From assembly GCF_021401345.1 (NCBI RefSeq), contig NZ_JACBGE010000018.1, positions 59,019 to 123,018 of the forward strand: DNA of 64,000 nucleotides, in the 5' to 3' direction. Source of the DNA: Hydrogenophaga sp. NFH-34 (GTDB lineage: Bacteria; Pseudomonadota; Gammaproteobacteria; Burkholderiales; Burkholderiaceae_C). The notes beneath the pieces are model-generated. The model did no database searches. It had not been told where the DNA came from and saw nothing but the letters and a program-made list of their open reading frames with translations. Every line of letters begins with the position of its first letter. The stretch's first letter is position 1. This document shows, in pieces, positions 63,434 through 64,000 of this stretch. The position numbers were made by a program, and so were the translations under genes.

Positions 63434-63886
63434 ATGAAACTGGAACTGCCTGACGACAAACGCCTGGTGCATGAAATCGTGGTGCCCATCCGTTGGGGCG
63501 ACATGGATGCCATGGGGCATGTGAACAACACGATCTATTTCCGCTACATGGAGATCGCCCGGCTCGACTGGTTTTTCGGCATGGGCCTGCCGGCCGATCC
63601 GCAGGGTGAAGGGCCGGTGATCGTCAATGCCTTCTGCAACTTCATCCGCCAGTTCGAATTTCCGGGTGAAGTGCTGGTGCGAACCTACGTAGGGGCCATG
63701 GGGCGCACTTCCTTCGACACCTACCACGAGATGTTGCGCACCGACGACCCGGCCACGGTGTATGCGAACGGGGGTGCCACCGTGGTCTGGGTAGACTTCC
63801 CGCGCCAGAAATCGGTGCCGATGTCGGACAGCGCCCGGGCGCTGATCGAGTCGGCAGGCGGACCTCCCCGGCTGGCGCGCGACTGA
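63434..63886 (+). CDS. Acyl-CoA thioesterase, 4-hydroxybenzoyl-CoA/YbgC hotdog family
   Basis: This 150-residue hotdog-fold thioesterase has the signature RWGDMDAMGHVNNTIYFRYME, containing the likely catalytic Asp. IVNAFCNFIRQFEFPGEVLV and the central strands SFDTYHEMLRTDDPATVYANG follow. Either GTG 63431 or ATG 63434 works; the latter has AGGA upstream and was chosen. It hydrolyses acyl- or aroyl-CoA. It lies 35 bp after the EamA gene on the same strand. The element end of an IS110-type transposase follows within about 20 bp of its stop. Confidence 0.87.
   Translation: MKLELPDDKRLVHEIVVPIRWGDMDAMGHVNNTIYFRYMEIARLDWFFGMGLPADPQGEGPVIVNAFCNFIRQFEFPGEVLVRTYVGAMGRTSFDTYHEMLRTDDPATVYANGGATVVWVDFPRQKSVPMSDSARALIESAGGPPRLARD

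Positions 63887-64000
<114 letters not shown>

Overview
The window is 64 kb of G+C-rich (about two thirds by eye), densely coded DNA. Gene content, third-position G/C bias, a MobA/MobR-like aromatic pair, the style of the intergenic repeats and a gcvTHP operon behind a tandem glycine riboswitch suggest a betaproteobacterium of the Burkholderiales, probably Comamonadaceae (Hydrogenophaga-like). The assignment is inferred; there is no rRNA or tRNA here to confirm it.

Layout. (1) 1-6.5 kb: end of a FadB/FadJ-type 3-hydroxyacyl-CoA dehydrogenase, a type-2 3-hydroxyacyl-CoA dehydrogenase (SDR), a MobA-like flavin hydroxylase divergent from a MobR-like MarR repressor with a readable shared promoter, a methyltransferase and a FabI paralogue starting at TTG. 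(2) 6.5-18.5 kb: a CPA1 Na+/H+ antiporter, then a LysR regulator divergent from a catabolic cluster: two tandem ureohydrolases, a TIM-barrel isomerase/epimerase, a 2-oxoglutarate/Fe(II) oxygenase with ethylene-forming-enzyme-like features, an amino-acid-type ABC importer whose permease and ATPase are fused, a biuret-hydrolase-like cysteine hydrolase, a class II aldolase and a GhrA-like reductase. It looks like an uncharacterised pathway for a guanidino or ureido compound. (3) 18.5-22.7 kb: aroQ, two EamA exporters, aroE, and a divergent DsbA-family protein. (4) 22.8-44.1 kb: a 7TMR-DISM sensor kinase and OmpR-type regulator, then an 18-kb type IV pilus-like assembly operon. It has MSHA/type II secretion-like core parts (GspL/PilM-like, PilO/GspM-like, GspC/PilP-like, MshL-like secretin, TPR protein, ExeA-like ATPase, MshE-like ATPase with a c-di-GMP-type N-domain, GspF/PilC) and seven prepilin-like proteins in two families. 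One family carries large C-terminal extensions rich in hydrophobic helices. This is the most novel region. (5) 44-51 kb: a B12-binding radical SAM protein with an unusual cysteine spacing, three envelope proteins and a second two-component pair. (6) 51-56 kb: gcvP, gcvH, gcvT and the tandem glycine riboswitch. (7) 56-64 kb: a small unknown protein, a Tat-type extradiol dioxygenase-like protein, an AidB-like acyl-CoA dehydrogenase with a divergent TetR regulator, ETF-ubiquinone oxidoreductase, an SDR, an EamA transporter, a hotdog thioesterase and, at the right edge, the 3' end of an IS110-type transposase.

How the parts fit. The fatty-acyl genes (FadB-like, SDRs, AidB-like dehydrogenase, ETF-QO, thioesterase) suit a heterotroph oxidising acyl-CoAs. 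The pilus-like operon is tightly packed, with repeated ATGA-type overlaps, so its parts are probably made together, and the adjacent sensor/regulator pair is the natural candidate for its control. No prepilin peptidase or retraction ATPase is encoded in the window, so the system would have to borrow a peptidase from elsewhere.
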